Part shown: positions 1 through 8,350 of the stretch, piece by piece | How the letters are laid out: the number at the start of each line of letters is the position of its first letter | Numbering within the stretch: the first letter of the stretch is position 1 | Origin: Butyrivibrio sp. INlla14 | GTDB lineage: Bacteria; Bacillota; Clostridia; Lachnospirales; Lachnospiraceae | Reading direction: 5' to 3' | DNA length: 64,000 nucleotides | Assembly: GCF_900102515.1 (NCBI RefSeq) | Contig: NZ_FMVS01000012.1 | Coordinates: 1-64,000, forward strand | Program-made: the position numbers and the translations under genes | Notes under the pieces: generated by a model | Database searches by the model: none | The model's input: the letters and a program-made list of their open reading frames with translations, nothing else | Told to the model about the DNA's origin: nothing

Positions 1-232
<232 letters not shown>

Positions 233-390
233 AAAAGTTTGATCTGGCCAGAACTCAAGCTTGGCTTTTTGTTCTGTCCGTTATTTACTAATTTGTTCTG
301 AATAAATTCTCTTAGAATTTTTCAGGGTTGCATTACTGTTTATTTGTCAAGGTGCTTATAATTATGAGCCTTACTAGTTGCATAAGGCAA

Positions 391-479
391 CGCAGAAGGA
401 GGGATTTGAACCCTCGCGCCGCTATTAACGACCTGCACCCTTTCCAGGGGTGTCTCTTCAACCACTTGAGTACTTCTGC
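391..479 (-). tRNA. tRNA-Ser (anticodon GGA)
   Basis: On the minus strand the acceptor arms GCAGAAG (473-479) and CTTCTGC pair, with discriminator G at 391. The anticodon loop CTGGAAA gives anticodon GGA. The T-arm is GAGGGTTCAAATCCCTC and there is a long variable arm, as expected of a class II serine tRNA. Length is 89 nt; CCA is not encoded (the acceptor is followed by TTGCC). It sits between tRNA-Ser(UGA) and the 16S gene. Confidence 0.96.
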
Positions 480-535
480 AAAATAGTTGATTAACAATAA
501 TTATATTGCTGTATAGCAGCGTGTTCATAATTAAG

Positions 536-621
536 CGGAGCGAAAGGGATTCGAACCCTTGTGGCGTTGCCGCCAAACGGTTTTCAAGACCGCCTCGTTA
601 TGACCGCTTCGATATCGCTCC
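536..621 (-). tRNA. tRNA-Ser (anticodon UGA)
   Basis: Acceptor arms GGAGCGA (615-621) and TCGCTCC pair, with discriminator G at 536. The anticodon loop CTTGAAA gives anticodon TGA. The T-arm is AAGGGTTCGAATCCCTT and a long variable arm is present, so this is a class II serine tRNA of 86 nt without encoded CCA. It is the first gene after the strong promoter at 693-721. Confidence 0.96.
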
Positions 622-692
622 GAGTGTCTTATTATTAAAATAAGATTCGCTTTCGTGTGAGTGTTTGTTTCGCTCACCGCAGCGCAAGATTT

Positions 693-721
693 ATATTAAC
701 AAAGCAAACCTAAAGTGTCAA
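693..721 (-). promoter_or_regulatory. Consensus sigma-A promoter of the tRNA-Ser/16S unit
   Basis: The minus strand reads TTGACA (716-721), a 17-nt spacer, and TAATAT (693-698): a perfect -35, optimal spacing and a 5/6 -10. It lies about 70 nt upstream of tRNA-Ser(UGA) and is the only strong promoter seen before the 16S start. The same strand shows no other near-consensus pair in the 16S leader (233-390). Confidence 0.85.
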
Positions 722-883
722 CATGTTTTTTCTATTTTTTTTAAAGTTTTTATAATATTACGCTATTTTAGGCAGAGCTTTCACGCTTATTCAAACCACT
801 TTTTCACCATTAATAGCACCAGAAGCCGCATGGTTGATGCATTCTGCAGCTTTTCCCATTTTGCCAAAAATCGCCAAAATCTT

Positions 884-1936
884 TTACAGAATTTTTTTGT
901 AAATTTCCAATAATCTCCTGATATTAGCCTCTACAGAATACTTCTCAACCACTTTTTTCTGGCCCATTTCTCCCATTGAAAGTGCTTTTTCTTTATCACT
1001 CATCGCCTTTTCAAGCGCATTCTTTACCGCATTCTTATCCTTGGGCTTAAATAAAATACCATCAATCCCATCATCAATTATTTCAGGAATACCCCCTACA
1101 GCACTAGCTGCCACCACACACTTATGCAAAAGAGCTTCTATTATGGATACAGGAAATCCTTCATAATATGACGGAAGTACCAGTACACCACACTCATCAA
1201 GGTACTTGTTCTTTTCCTCGCCATTTATCCATCCAAGGTAAGTCACAAAGTCACTGCAGTTTTCCACTTTTTCTTTATATTCAGAGTCCTCATATATTCC
1301 GCCTAAATAAAGATGCGCATCCTTATTGACGCTATATATCTGCTTCATTGCTTCCAAAAGCTCATCAATTCCCTTATCCCGGCATATTCTCCCCAGGAAC
1401 AGCACCTTATTGTAGTCCTTCTCGCCCTGTACATGGCAATCTGCAACCCTTATACTGTTTGGAAATACTTCTATCTTGTCCGGATCTGTTATCTGTCCAA
1501 AGAAATCCTTCCACCCCTTAGTCAGAACCAGCATTACATCACCCATGTCCAGAATATTCCGGACATAGTCCCTTTTTGCATCACTTAGCTGTTCATTAAA
1601 ATAGGTCTTAAAATCCCCTCCATGCTGATGAAGCACTATTTTCTTGCCGCTTTTTCTGGCTCTTTTTATAAAAAAGGACTTCCTCATAAAGCTGGAATCT
1701 GAAGAAAAGTGTATATGCACAACGTCGCACCAGGAAAGCTCTTTTACAAAACGACAATAAGCAAAGGCAGCCACCAAAAGCTTTCTTAGTTTGCTGCCCT
1801 CTTTCATTGTTCCTATGTACTTAAGACTTACTTCCTGATCAAATCCCGCAGCATAGAGCTCATTGACAACTGCAGATATTCCACCGTGAACGCCTCTATC
1901 AGGCCCCACCATCAGCACCTTAATCTCTGTGCTCAT
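884..1936 (-). CDS. Glycosyltransferase family 4 (GT-B fold)
   Basis: Cytoplasmic retaining glycosyltransferase of the GT4 type, 350 residues. The N-terminal Rossmann half starts IKVLMVGPDRGVHGGIS; the C-terminal half has FLGRICRDKGIDELLEA (180-196) and the EGFPVSIIE block (E259 and E267 of the E-x7-E donor motif) followed by GGIPEII. The ATG is preceded by GGGAG. It is the last gene of the housekeeping run and follows ispD by about 40 nt. Sugar donor and acceptor cannot be told from sequence; a lipid-linked surface glycan or glycolipid is plausible. Between its stop (884) and the tRNA promoter I see no clear terminator. Confidence 0.88.
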   Translation of the reverse strand: MSTEIKVLMVGPDRGVHGGISAVVNELYAAGFDQEVSLKYIGTMKEGSKLRKLLVAAFAYCRFVKELSWCDVVHIHFSSDSSFMRKSFFIKRARKSGKKIVLHQHGGDFKTYFNEQLSDAKRDYVRNILDMGDVMLVLTKGWKDFFGQITDPDKIEVFPNSIRVADCHVQGEKDYNKVLFLGRICRDKGIDELLEAMKQIYSVNKDAHLYLGGIYEDSEYKEKVENCSDFVTYLGWINGEEKNKYLDECGVLVLPSYYEGFPVSIIEALLHKCVVAASAVGGIPEIIDDGIDGILFKPKDKNAVKNALEKAMSDKEKALSMGEMGQKKVVEKYSVEANIRRLLEIYKKIL

Positions 1937-1979
1937 AAATTTAAATCTCCCAACGTACTAGTAAATGGTATAAATAGCA

Positions 1980-2687
1980 TCACATATTCCTTAAAATAGC
2001 CTCTGCAGAGGGAATATCATCTGGCGTCGTTATTTTTATATTTGTATAAGAACCCTCCACCAGCTTGACTTTTTTGTCAGTAAAATACTCCACAACCATG
2101 GCATCATCCGTTATGTTGACACCCCTAGCCATAAGTTCTCCCTCTTCTCTGTCAAGTCGCTGATACAATTCCAGGATCATCTTGTAGGAAAAGACCTGTG
2201 GCGTCTGAATAAGCCAGGTATGAGCCCTGTCTGGAGTGCTCTCGGCAAAGCCCTTGTCGTCAGCAATTTTAATAGTATCCTTGACAGGCATACCAACAAC
2301 ACAAGCGCCATACTCCTTTACAGCATGCAATGCCCTTAAGATAATGTCGTCTGTGATAAAAGGCCTTGCGCCATCATGGATAAAGGCATACTCACAGTCT
2401 GGAGCTGCTGCCATCAGGCCAAGTCGAACACTGTGGTATCTGGCTAATCCACCTTCCACAATTGCTGTAACCTTATCGAACCCATACTTTTCCACAATAT
2501 CTCTTCTGACATAATCCACATCACCGCGAGAAACCACTAGGACTATATCATCAATTATGCTTTCTTCAAAAGCCTTCAAGGAATAATAAATTAGAGGTTT
2601 TCCCCCAATCTCCATGTACTGCTTTTTAACATCAGAATTCATCCTGCTGCCGCTTCCTGCAGCAAGTACAATAGCCACAGTTTTCAT
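1980..2687 (-). CDS. ispD: 2-C-methyl-D-erythritol 4-phosphate cytidylyltransferase
   Basis: Third enzyme of the MEP isoprenoid pathway: CTP plus methylerythritol phosphate gives CDP-ME. The glycine-rich nucleotide motif LAAGSGSRM (8-16) is followed by the conserved lysine pair of KKQY, then FIHDGARPFI and the C-terminal NIKITTPDD signature. I chose the ATG at 2687 (235 residues): GGAGG lies 6 nt upstream, whereas an upstream in-frame start would add seven unconserved residues. It lies just downstream of tsaD. A second, more divergent IspD-like protein is encoded at 47310-48023 in the capsule-type locus; this copy has the canonical motifs and housekeeping context, so it is assigned the MEP role. 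Confidence 0.93.
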   Translation of the reverse strand: MKTVAIVLAAGSGSRMNSDVKKQYMEIGGKPLIYYSLKAFEESIIDDIVLVVSRGDVDYVRRDIVEKYGFDKVTAIVEGGLARYHSVRLGLMAAAPDCEYAFIHDGARPFITDDIILRALHAVKEYGACVVGMPVKDTIKIADDKGFAESTPDRAHTWLIQTPQVFSYKMILELYQRLDREEGELMARGVNITDDAMVVEYFTDKKVKLVEGSYTNIKITTPDDIPSAEAILRNM

Positions 2688-2737
2688 ACAAAACCTCCAA
2701 CGAATCAATCACATACTTATCATTTCAGATCAGACAT

Positions 2738-3865
2738 TCAATTCCCTCTTCCGTGGAATTTGCGCTCTCTGTCTCCTAGTGGCAGATTCGGTACGGCATT
2801 CATATCAAGGCCAAATCTCACGCCTTTTTTGTACTCATAATATGCAGCTGCTCCGATCATAGCAGCATTGTCAGTGCACAAAACTGGTGATGGCCTGTAG
2901 AACTGTATCTTATTTGCCTTGCACTCTTTTTCCATAAGTTCTCTAAGTCCAGAGTTAGAAGCAACTCCGCCTGCAATAGCAAGCTTATTGTAGCCATATT
3001 CCTTGCAGGCCTTGATAGCATGCGATACCAAAACCTCCACAACTGCCTTTTGGAAAGAAGCAGCTACATCGGCCTGATCTAGCTCCTGTCCCTGCATTTT
3101 AGCCTGATTTATATAGTTCAGAACAGATGATTTTAATCCGCTAAAAGAAAAATCGTATTCCGCGTCTGGAATCTGCGCCTGCGGGAAAGTGAAAGCATCA
3201 GGATTTCCTTCCCTGGCGGCCTTATCTATCTTGGGGCCTCCCGGATAACCAAGGCCAATTGCCCTTGCCACCTTGTCAAAGGCCTCCCCTGCCGCATCAT
3301 CTCTGGTCTGTCCTATTATCTCGTATTCACCATAATCTTTTACAACAACAAGATGAGAATGGCCGCCGGAAACAACAAGACATACAAAAGGCGGCTCAAG
3401 ATCCTTATTTTCAATAAAATTAGCGCTGATATGGCCCTCAATATGATGCACACCAATAAGAGGCTTACCTGTGGCAAAAGAAATAGCCTTTGCCTCAGAT
3501 ACTCCCACTAAAAGAGCTCCTACAAGACCAGGGCCGTAGGTTACTGCAACAGCATCAATATCTTTAAGTGTAAGATGGGCTTCTGAAAGAGCTGCCCTGA
3601 TACACCCATTCATCTTCTCAACATGCTTTCTGGATGCAATCTCAGGAACAACACCGCCGTAAATAGTATGCAGTGCAATCTGAGACGAAATAATATTTGA
3701 AAGAACCTCTCTTCCGTTTTTGACAACTGCAGCTGCAGTTTCATCACAGGAGCTCTCTATAGCAAGAATAAGCACATCTCCTGAGTCCTTGACAGCATCG
3801 GAATTGCCGTCCTTTATTGACATAAAGATGACACCGTCATCTTCAACATTTTTATCTATCTTCAT
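2738..3865 (-). CDS. tsaD: tRNA N6-adenosine threonylcarbamoyltransferase TsaD
   Basis: Catalytic subunit that transfers threonylcarbamoyl to A37 of ANN-decoding tRNAs (t6A). The ASKHA-fold start [10 protein letters not shown] (34-43), the Fe-binding HHIEGH (140-145), the phosphate block VSGGHSHL and the late [13 protein letters not shown] are all present. The 375-residue protein has about 30 extra N-terminal residues relative to the usual family start at [10 protein letters not shown]. The annotated ATG sits 2 nt after the stop of the preceding gene, with AGAGGG embedded in that gene's last codons, which implies translational coupling; internal ATG codon 15 is an alternative. Partners tsaB and tsaE lie in the same run. 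Confidence 0.96.
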   Translation of the reverse strand: MKIDKNVEDDGVIFMSIKDGNSDAVKDSGDVLILAIESSCDETAAAVVKNGREVLSNIISSQIALHTIYGGVVPEIASRKHVEKMNGCIRAALSEAHLTLKDIDAVAVTYGPGLVGALLVGVSEAKAISFATGKPLIGVHHIEGHISANFIENKDLEPPFVCLVVSGGHSHLVVVKDYGEYEIIGQTRDDAAGEAFDKVARAIGLGYPGGPKIDKAAREGNPDAFTFPQAQIPDAEYDFSFSGLKSSVLNYINQAKMQGQELDQADVAASFQKAVVEVLVSHAIKACKEYGYNKLAIAGGVASNSGLRELMEKECKANKIQFYRPSPVLCTDNAAMIGAAAYYEYKKGVRFGLDMNAVPNLPLGDRERKFHGRGN

Positions 3866-3867
3866 TA

Positions 3868-4434
3868 TTATCCCTCTTTAGTCTGCCAACCCAGGATTTT
3901 CCACCTGCCATCGCCATCCTGTCTTAATAAAAACTGATATATCGCTGGAATTCCAGCTGTTCCCTGCCTTAAATAAATATAGCAGTCAACTGTGCACGCA
4001 TTTCTACCGTCTAACTTTCCTTCCATGCCTATACGCTGCACCTGATATACTGACATAGAATAATCATCTTTTTTTCTCTGAGTAACTTCATCCTTGATGG
4101 ACTTGTTGAAATTGACCTGATTATCAAGAAGTTCACTGTCCATGATACCAGATAAAACATTTATCATCTGATCTGCCTGTTCATCTGAATATGTCTCTTT
4201 ATACATTGTCTGCATGATCTTGCAATAAAACTCAACCACCATTCTAGGGTCAGCGGGATAATTTTTGTCCAAGTTAGTAGTTGTGATCTCATCAACCACT
4301 GTAAGCTTGTAGTTCTCACTATTATCGACATGTTTTCCCCTAGTCAGGACAAAATAGATTCCCAGAATAAAAATAGCTCCAAGCAAAACCAAAACTACTG
4401 ATTTGATAAGTGCAGACTTTGTACTGTTTTCCAT
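3868..4434 (-). CDS. Small membrane-anchored protein of the tsaD operon (function unknown)
   Basis: About 188 residues: a short N-terminus, one transmembrane helix ([20 protein letters not shown]) and a ~150-residue extracytoplasmic domain rich in charged residues ending [10 protein letters not shown]. It resembles the uncharacterised family usually named DUF6715 in Lachnospiraceae, though I could not run a profile search. The start is chosen at the ATG at 4434 ([10 protein letters not shown]) behind AGAGGGGA; an upstream in-frame start at 4458 has no usable ribosome site. It is translationally coupled to tsaD (2-nt gap) and follows RNase Z. The C-terminal half reads like a small mixed alpha/beta domain, but no catalytic motif is visible. 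Confidence 0.7.
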   Translation of the reverse strand: MENSTKSALIKSVVLVLLGAIFILGIYFVLTRGKHVDNSENYKLTVVDEITTTNLDKNYPADPRMVVEFYCKIMQTMYKETYSDEQADQMINVLSGIMDSELLDNQVNFNKSIKDEVTQRKKDDYSMSVYQVQRIGMEGKLDGRNACTVDCYIYLRQGTAGIPAIYQFLLRQDGDGRWKILGWQTKEG

Positions 4435-4493
4435 TTCCCCTCTTTTCTGGCAGGTCATCCCTGCGCATCAGTTAACAATACTGTTATTACACG

Positions 4494-5414
4494 TCATTCC
4501 TCAAAGCGAAGTTCTACGCTACGTCCGTCCTTGGCTGCAATAGTCTTTGAAAAGATCTTCTTAGCCTCCGGAAGATATTCAGCAGGATTGACCAGAGATG
4601 GGCTGTAGTGGGTAAGCCACATTTCTTTTACCTTGGCATCCCTTGCCATTCTGGCTGCCTCATAGAAAGTCATATGCTTGTACTCTCTGGCCTTGGCCTG
4701 TTTGTCTGGCTCGCCATACATTCCTTCACAGATAAAAAGATCTGAATCTGCCGCATTTCGAACAATACTATCCGTAGGTCTTGTGTCAGTGGTATAAGTC
4801 AGCTTGATGCCCTTTCTATCGGCCCCCAGCACCATATCTGGCGTAAATACCCTGCCATCCTCAAGAGTGATAGTCTCACCCTTTTGCAGGCTGTTCCAAT
4901 ACTGCCTTTCAATTCCTGCGGCAGTTGCAGCCTCTACATTAAACTTGCCCTGTCTCTTAAGGCTCATACTATAGCCATAACAGGTAATATTATGATTAAC
5001 CTTAAATGCCGTAATACTAAAGCCCGGCATTCCATCAATTTCAAAGGTATCTTCCTCGGTGGTAAGTTCCTTGAATCTTATTTCGAAAGGAAGTTCCGGA
5101 GCTATAGTCCTAAGCGCATTTACAACTCTCTCAACCCCCTTTGGCCCAACGATCAAAAGAGGTTCCGTCCTCTCTGCATTTCCCATAGTCAGCAGCATTC
5201 CCGGAAGACCTGAAACGTGATCTGCGTGAAAATGCGTGAAGCAAATAACATCAATTGGTTTAGAGCTAATGCCCTTCTTTTTCATAGCGATCTGCGTAGC
5301 CTCACCACAATCGATGAGTACGCACTTTCCGTTGTATCTCACCATAAGAGATGTGAGAAAACGGTTAGGAAGTGGCATCATTCCGCCAGTTCCAAGTAAA
5401 CATACATCTATCAT
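4494..5414 (-). CDS. rnz: Ribonuclease Z (tRNA 3' endonuclease)
   Basis: Zinc-dependent beta-lactamase-fold enzyme that removes 3' trailers from tRNA precursors. The core HxHxDH motif is THFHADH (H61, H63, D65, H66), preceded by LIDCGEATQIAM (33-44) and followed by YTTDTRPT and the C-terminal LTHYSP. Length is 306 residues, typical of the short bacterial RNase Z. The neighbouring tRNA-Ser genes do not encode CCA, consistent with a need for RNase Z processing in this organism. It lies among t6A genes, so the run is a tRNA-maturation cluster. Start ATG with AGAGGAATAAGG upstream. Confidence 0.95.
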   Translation of the reverse strand: MIDVCLLGTGGMMPLPNRFLTSLMVRYNGKCVLIDCGEATQIAMKKKGISSKPIDVICFTHFHADHVSGLPGMLLTMGNAERTEPLLIVGPKGVERVVNALRTIAPELPFEIRFKELTTEEDTFEIDGMPGFSITAFKVNHNITCYGYSMSLKRQGKFNVEAATAAGIERQYWNSLQKGETITLEDGRVFTPDMVLGADRKGIKLTYTTDTRPTDSIVRNAADSDLFICEGMYGEPDKQAKAREYKHMTFYEAARMARDAKVKEMWLTHYSPSLVNPAEYLPEAKKIFSKTIAAKDGRSVELRFEE

Positions 5415-5446
5415 AAATTCCTTATTCCTCTGTAAAAAACTAAATA

Positions 5447-6682
5447 TTACTCTTCCTGTCTACATTTCCAGTAGATGGCAGCATCTTCCTTGGGTTCATC
5501 ATAAAAACCTGGTCTTAACCCCTCAGACACAAAGCCAAGCCTCTCGTAGAGCTTTATAGCATGTTCATTGCCAGCCCTGACTTCCAAAGTATAGTCCTTG
5601 ATTCCGATACCACGACCTCTCTCAAGGAGCTGCTTCATCATCTTGTAGCCAATGCCCTCGCCTCTGCAATCTCCTGCTACAGACACATTGGTAACCTCGC
5701 CGTCTCCAGAAATATTCTGAACACCGCACATGCCAACAATCCTTCCGGCTTTCTCAGCCACAAGATAAATCGTATCATCCCTTGTAAGAGCTGTAGCAAG
5801 CTGGTTCTGAGTCCAGGCCTCTTTTCCAAGATTCTCTTTTTCCAAAAGAGCTGCATCTGTAATATCCTCAGCTGTCATCTGCCTGATTCTGACAATTCCA
5901 GGAGTTTTACGGGATTCAAGCTTTCTCTTCTCCCTATCTGTAGTCTCACCAGTGCCTTTTTCCCTGGCTTCCCTTTCAGCCTGGGATAGCCTTAGATACT
6001 CAGGTGCAAATTCGTCAGAAGAGACCATCCTGCCCTCTTTAGCATACTGCATAGCAAGAGCGCAAAGCGCTGCTCCACTCTGCCTGTTCTGGTGCATAGG
6101 TGCAATAGAAAACGGAACCTTCAAAAGTTCCTCAATCTCATCATGATAAGCTGGAACTCCATCTCCTAAAAGAACCACTGGCTTACCAAGCTCATTGATC
6201 CTTGTAGCAATATCCTCGATGGATGTTGCAAACTGCTCATGGATCACCTGCATGTCAAAGGTTCTCTCAAGGCTCTTGCCTTCTGGCGTATTGGGCACAA
6301 AGGTATAAAGACCTGTGTACACCTGCTTTCTCTTAGCATCCATCATAGGGCATATTATCTTTTCTACTCCATACAGGTTATACGCAATGGCATCCACTGT
6401 AGGAATCGGTATTATCGGTTTATCAAGAGCAAGGGCAAGTCCCTTGGCTGTGGCACTTCCGATACGAAGCCCCGTAAAAGAGCCAGGGCCCTTAGCCACA
6501 GCTATAGCATCAATACTGGACAGATCAAGATGTATCTTCTTGCAAATGTCCTCAAGCATTGGCATTAAAATCTCAGAATGTGTTGTTTTATATTGAACTG
6601 AAAACTGGGAGACAAGCATATCGCCGTCAGCAATAGCCACAGCTCCCACCAGTCCTGATGTGTCAATTCCTAATATCTTCAT
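5447..6682 (-). CDS. tsaB: TsaB-RimI fusion: t6A partner plus N-acetyltransferase
   Basis: Bifunctional 411-residue protein. Residues 1 to about 230 are TsaB (YeaZ), the ASKHA-fold scaffold of the t6A complex: ILGIDTSG start, AVAKGPGSFTGLRIG and CPMMDAKRKQVYTGLY. A charged linker (EKGTGETTDREKRKLE) leads to a GNAT domain (about 258-408) of the RimI type, which acetylates the ribosomal protein bS18 N-terminus: acetyl-CoA loop CRGEGIGYKM and the LEVRAGNEHAIKLYERLGF signature. In most bacteria these are separate, often adjacent, genes; here they are in one frame. It sits between tsaE (23-nt gap) and rnz. Confidence 0.93.
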   Translation of the reverse strand: MKILGIDTSGLVGAVAIADGDMLVSQFSVQYKTTHSEILMPMLEDICKKIHLDLSSIDAIAVAKGPGSFTGLRIGSATAKGLALALDKPIIPIPTVDAIAYNLYGVEKIICPMMDAKRKQVYTGLYTFVPNTPEGKSLERTFDMQVIHEQFATSIEDIATRINELGKPVVLLGDGVPAYHDEIEELLKVPFSIAPMHQNRQSGAALCALAMQYAKEGRMVSSDEFAPEYLRLSQAEREAREKGTGETTDREKRKLESRKTPGIVRIRQMTAEDITDAALLEKENLGKEAWTQNQLATALTRDDTIYLVAEKAGRIVGMCGVQNISGDGEVTNVSVAGDCRGEGIGYKMMKQLLERGRGIGIKDYTLEVRAGNEHAIKLYERLGFVSEGLRPGFYDEPKEDAAIYWKCRQEE

Positions 6683-6705
6683 AATCTACTCTTTATCTAA
6701 TTAAT

Positions 6706-7143
6706 TTATTTCTTGGTCATAGTGATCAGACGATAATCAAAACCTTTTTCAAGATTCTTTTCAATGACTATCTCTGTGTAATGCTCAGGCAAAAGCTCCT
6801 CTATAAGATTAGCCCACTCCACAAAGCAGATTCCATCTCCATAGAAATAGTCCTCATACCCAATCTCGTCCATTTCGCTCACATCGCCGATCCTGTACAC
6901 ATCAAAATGGTAAAAGGGGATTCGGCCTTCATCATACACCTGCAAAATAGTGAATGTAGGACTGCTGACAGGCCCTTCTATTCCCAGGCCTCTTGCTACT
7001 CCCTGGGTAAGCACCGTTTTACCAACTCCAAGATCACCCACAAGAGTATACACCATTCCAGGCTGAGCATTTTCTCCAATTCTACGACCAATTTCAAAGG
7101 TTTCCTGAGCGCTAAACGTCTCATGCTTTGTAACAATATCCAT
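6706..7143 (-). CDS. tsaE: tRNA threonylcarbamoyladenosine biosynthesis ATPase TsaE
   Basis: ATPase of the t6A complex (YjeE). Walker A GDLGVGKT (36-43) is followed by SSPTFTILQ, HFDVYRI and the terminal ICFVEWANLIEELLP typical of the family. The ATG at 7143 is preferred because GCGAGG lies 5 nt upstream; the longer frame from 7206 adds 21 residues with no homology. At about 145 residues it has the usual size. It is the first gene of the t6A run, downstream of the ribU terminator, but no clear promoter could be defined in 7144-7184. Confidence 0.94.
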   Translation of the reverse strand: MDIVTKHETFSAQETFEIGRRIGENAQPGMVYTLVGDLGVGKTVLTQGVARGLGIEGPVSSPTFTILQVYDEGRIPFYHFDVYRIGDVSEMDEIGYEDYFYGDGICFVEWANLIEELLPEHYTEIVIEKNLEKGFDYRLITMTKK

Positions 7144-7184
7144 AAAAACCTCGCAAAAAACAAAATCTCTCTCTTGTAGTATAT

Positions 7185-7219
7185 CATAAAAATGGCGCCC
7201 CTCCAAAAAAGGGCGCCAT
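7185..7219 (-). terminator. Intrinsic terminator of the riboflavin transporter gene
   Basis: On the minus strand a 9-bp perfect stem ATGGCGCCC / GGGCGCCAT (7211-7219 with 7192-7200) encloses a 10-nt loop and is followed by TTTTTATGAT. It lies 29 nt after the stop codon of the transporter gene and separates it from tsaE. Confidence 0.9.
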
Positions 7220-7247
7220 CTCTAAACTTATTTAGTTTTGAAAATAT

Positions 7248-8027
7248 TTATGCCTCAACAACTTTCTTTTTGGGTACTGCCATCTGGTCAGCCTTAAGAA
7301 TTGGGCTAAGCTGCTTGTATACAAGGAATGTGATTGCCGAATCAGCAAGTCCCTTAACAAGGTTAAATGGAGCAACTGCAAAGAGGCAGAATGTAGTTAC
7401 ATTTGTGATTGCAGGATTGATTGCAGCTCCCATCTGTACAAAAGCATCAATTCCGCTTCCGAACATGATTGCATAAGCAGGAAGAAGGAAAAATGCATTA
7501 AGAAGTGCTCCTACAAGTGAAATACAAGCAGTTCCAACAAAGCAGCTGATAAGGGCAGCTTTTCTTGTTTTCTTAAATCTGTAGATGATTGTTGAAGGCA
7601 GAATAAATGCAGCTCCTACAACAAAGTTTGCAATCTCACCTACAAATCCGGATGTTGTTCCCTGAAGAAGGATGTTGAGAGCAACCTTTATAAACTCAAT
7701 CATTACGCCTACAAGGGGCCCAGCAGCAAATCCGCCTATAAGAGCTGGAATATCACTAAAGTCAAACTTATAAAAGCCTGGCGCAAAGAAAAGTGGAAAC
7801 TCAAGGAACATAAGAACAAATGCAATAGCTGAAAACACACCAGTTATGGCAATCTTTCTGACGCTTAAAAGTCCTTCTGCATGTCCTGTGAGCTCTTTTT
7901 CCTTCTTGCTGGCAATCTTCTCAGCAACGATAGTAATTGCAATAGCGCCTACGATCAAAAGCACCAATGCCAGGAAGGTTGTCCAGTTGTTTCTTACTGT
8001 GTCTAATAATGTCTGTGTCTCGTTCAT
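7248..8027 (-). CDS. ribU: Riboflavin ECF transporter S component RibU
   Basis: Integral-membrane substrate-binding subunit of an energy-coupling-factor vitamin importer, 259 residues. After an extra N-terminal helix (about 15-35) and a lysine-rich loop come the S-component helices, including IAITGVFSAIAFVLMFLEFP, the FDFSDIPALIGGFAAGP block characteristic of RibU, and ALLNAFFLLP. The FMN riboswitch directly upstream identifies riboflavin or a derivative as substrate. It is monocistronic: promoter 8288-8317, riboswitch, attenuator, gene, terminator. The energising EcfA/EcfT subunits are not in the window. Ribosome site AGGAGAG. Confidence 0.93.
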   Translation of the reverse strand: MNETQTLLDTVRNNWTTFLALVLLIVGAIAITIVAEKIASKKEKELTGHAEGLLSVRKIAITGVFSAIAFVLMFLEFPLFFAPGFYKFDFSDIPALIGGFAAGPLVGVMIEFIKVALNILLQGTTSGFVGEIANFVVGAAFILPSTIIYRFKKTRKAALISCFVGTACISLVGALLNAFFLLPAYAIMFGSGIDAFVQMGAAINPAITNVTTFCLFAVAPFNLVKGLADSAITFLVYKQLSPILKADQMAVPKKKVVEA

Positions 8028-8101
8028 GTTTTTCTCTCCTTTTCACATCGGGTTGATAAAACTGAGAGATTGGGTTCTCGCACCATTATTTTTGGGCAAA
8101 A

Positions 8102-8136
8102 GAAAAAGCTCCAAGTCAAAAACAAGACCTGGGGCT
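8102..8136 (-). terminator. Riboswitch-controlled attenuator before ribU
   Basis: Minus-strand hairpin AGCCCCAGGTC (8126-8136) against GACTTGGAGCT (8108-8118), 11 bp with one C-A mismatch and one G-U pair, followed by TTTTTC. It lies 22 nt downstream of the FMN aptamer and about 75 nt before the ribU start, the expected position of the expression platform. Inferred logic: FMN binding favours termination. Confidence 0.78.
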
Positions 8137-8158
8137 ATTAATCCATAAAACCTTTTCT

Positions 8159-8273
8159 CATTCTTCTCTCATCCAGACTATACTGTCGGTTTTGGAATTG
8201 CACCAAATCAGCCGCCTAAGCGGGTCGCGGACTATACCGCCGGTTGGGATTTACACCCTGCCCCGAAGAATCT
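8159..8273 (-). promoter_or_regulatory. FMN riboswitch (RFN element)
   Basis: The minus strand shows the conserved RFN blocks in order: TTCTTCGGGGCAGGGTG, ACCGGCGGTATAGTCCGCGA, CCGCTTAGGCGG, TTGGTGCAATTCC, ACCGACAGTATAGTCTGGAT and the closing GAGAGAAGAA that pairs with the 5' end. All six helices of the FMN aptamer can be drawn. It controls ribU. Confidence 0.96.
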
Positions 8274-8287
8274 CTTTTCTAAAACTT

Positions 8288-8317
8288 ATATTAGACTTCT
8301 ATGTATACTGTTGTCAA
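8288..8317 (-). promoter_or_regulatory. Promoter of the FMN riboswitch/ribU transcript
   Basis: Minus strand TTGACA (8312-8317), 18-nt spacer, TAATAT (8288-8293). The predicted start lies just upstream of the first aptamer helix and about 35 nt downstream of the murA stop. Confidence 0.82.
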
Positions 8318-8350
8318 TACTAATTGCATAAAATTTAATTTTTCTTTTTA

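Noticed and set aside
345..350. TTGACA on the minus strand in the 16S leader as a second rRNA promoter
   Set aside because: At 16-18 nt spacing the -10 positions read CCCTGA-like sequence; there is no acceptable -10 box.
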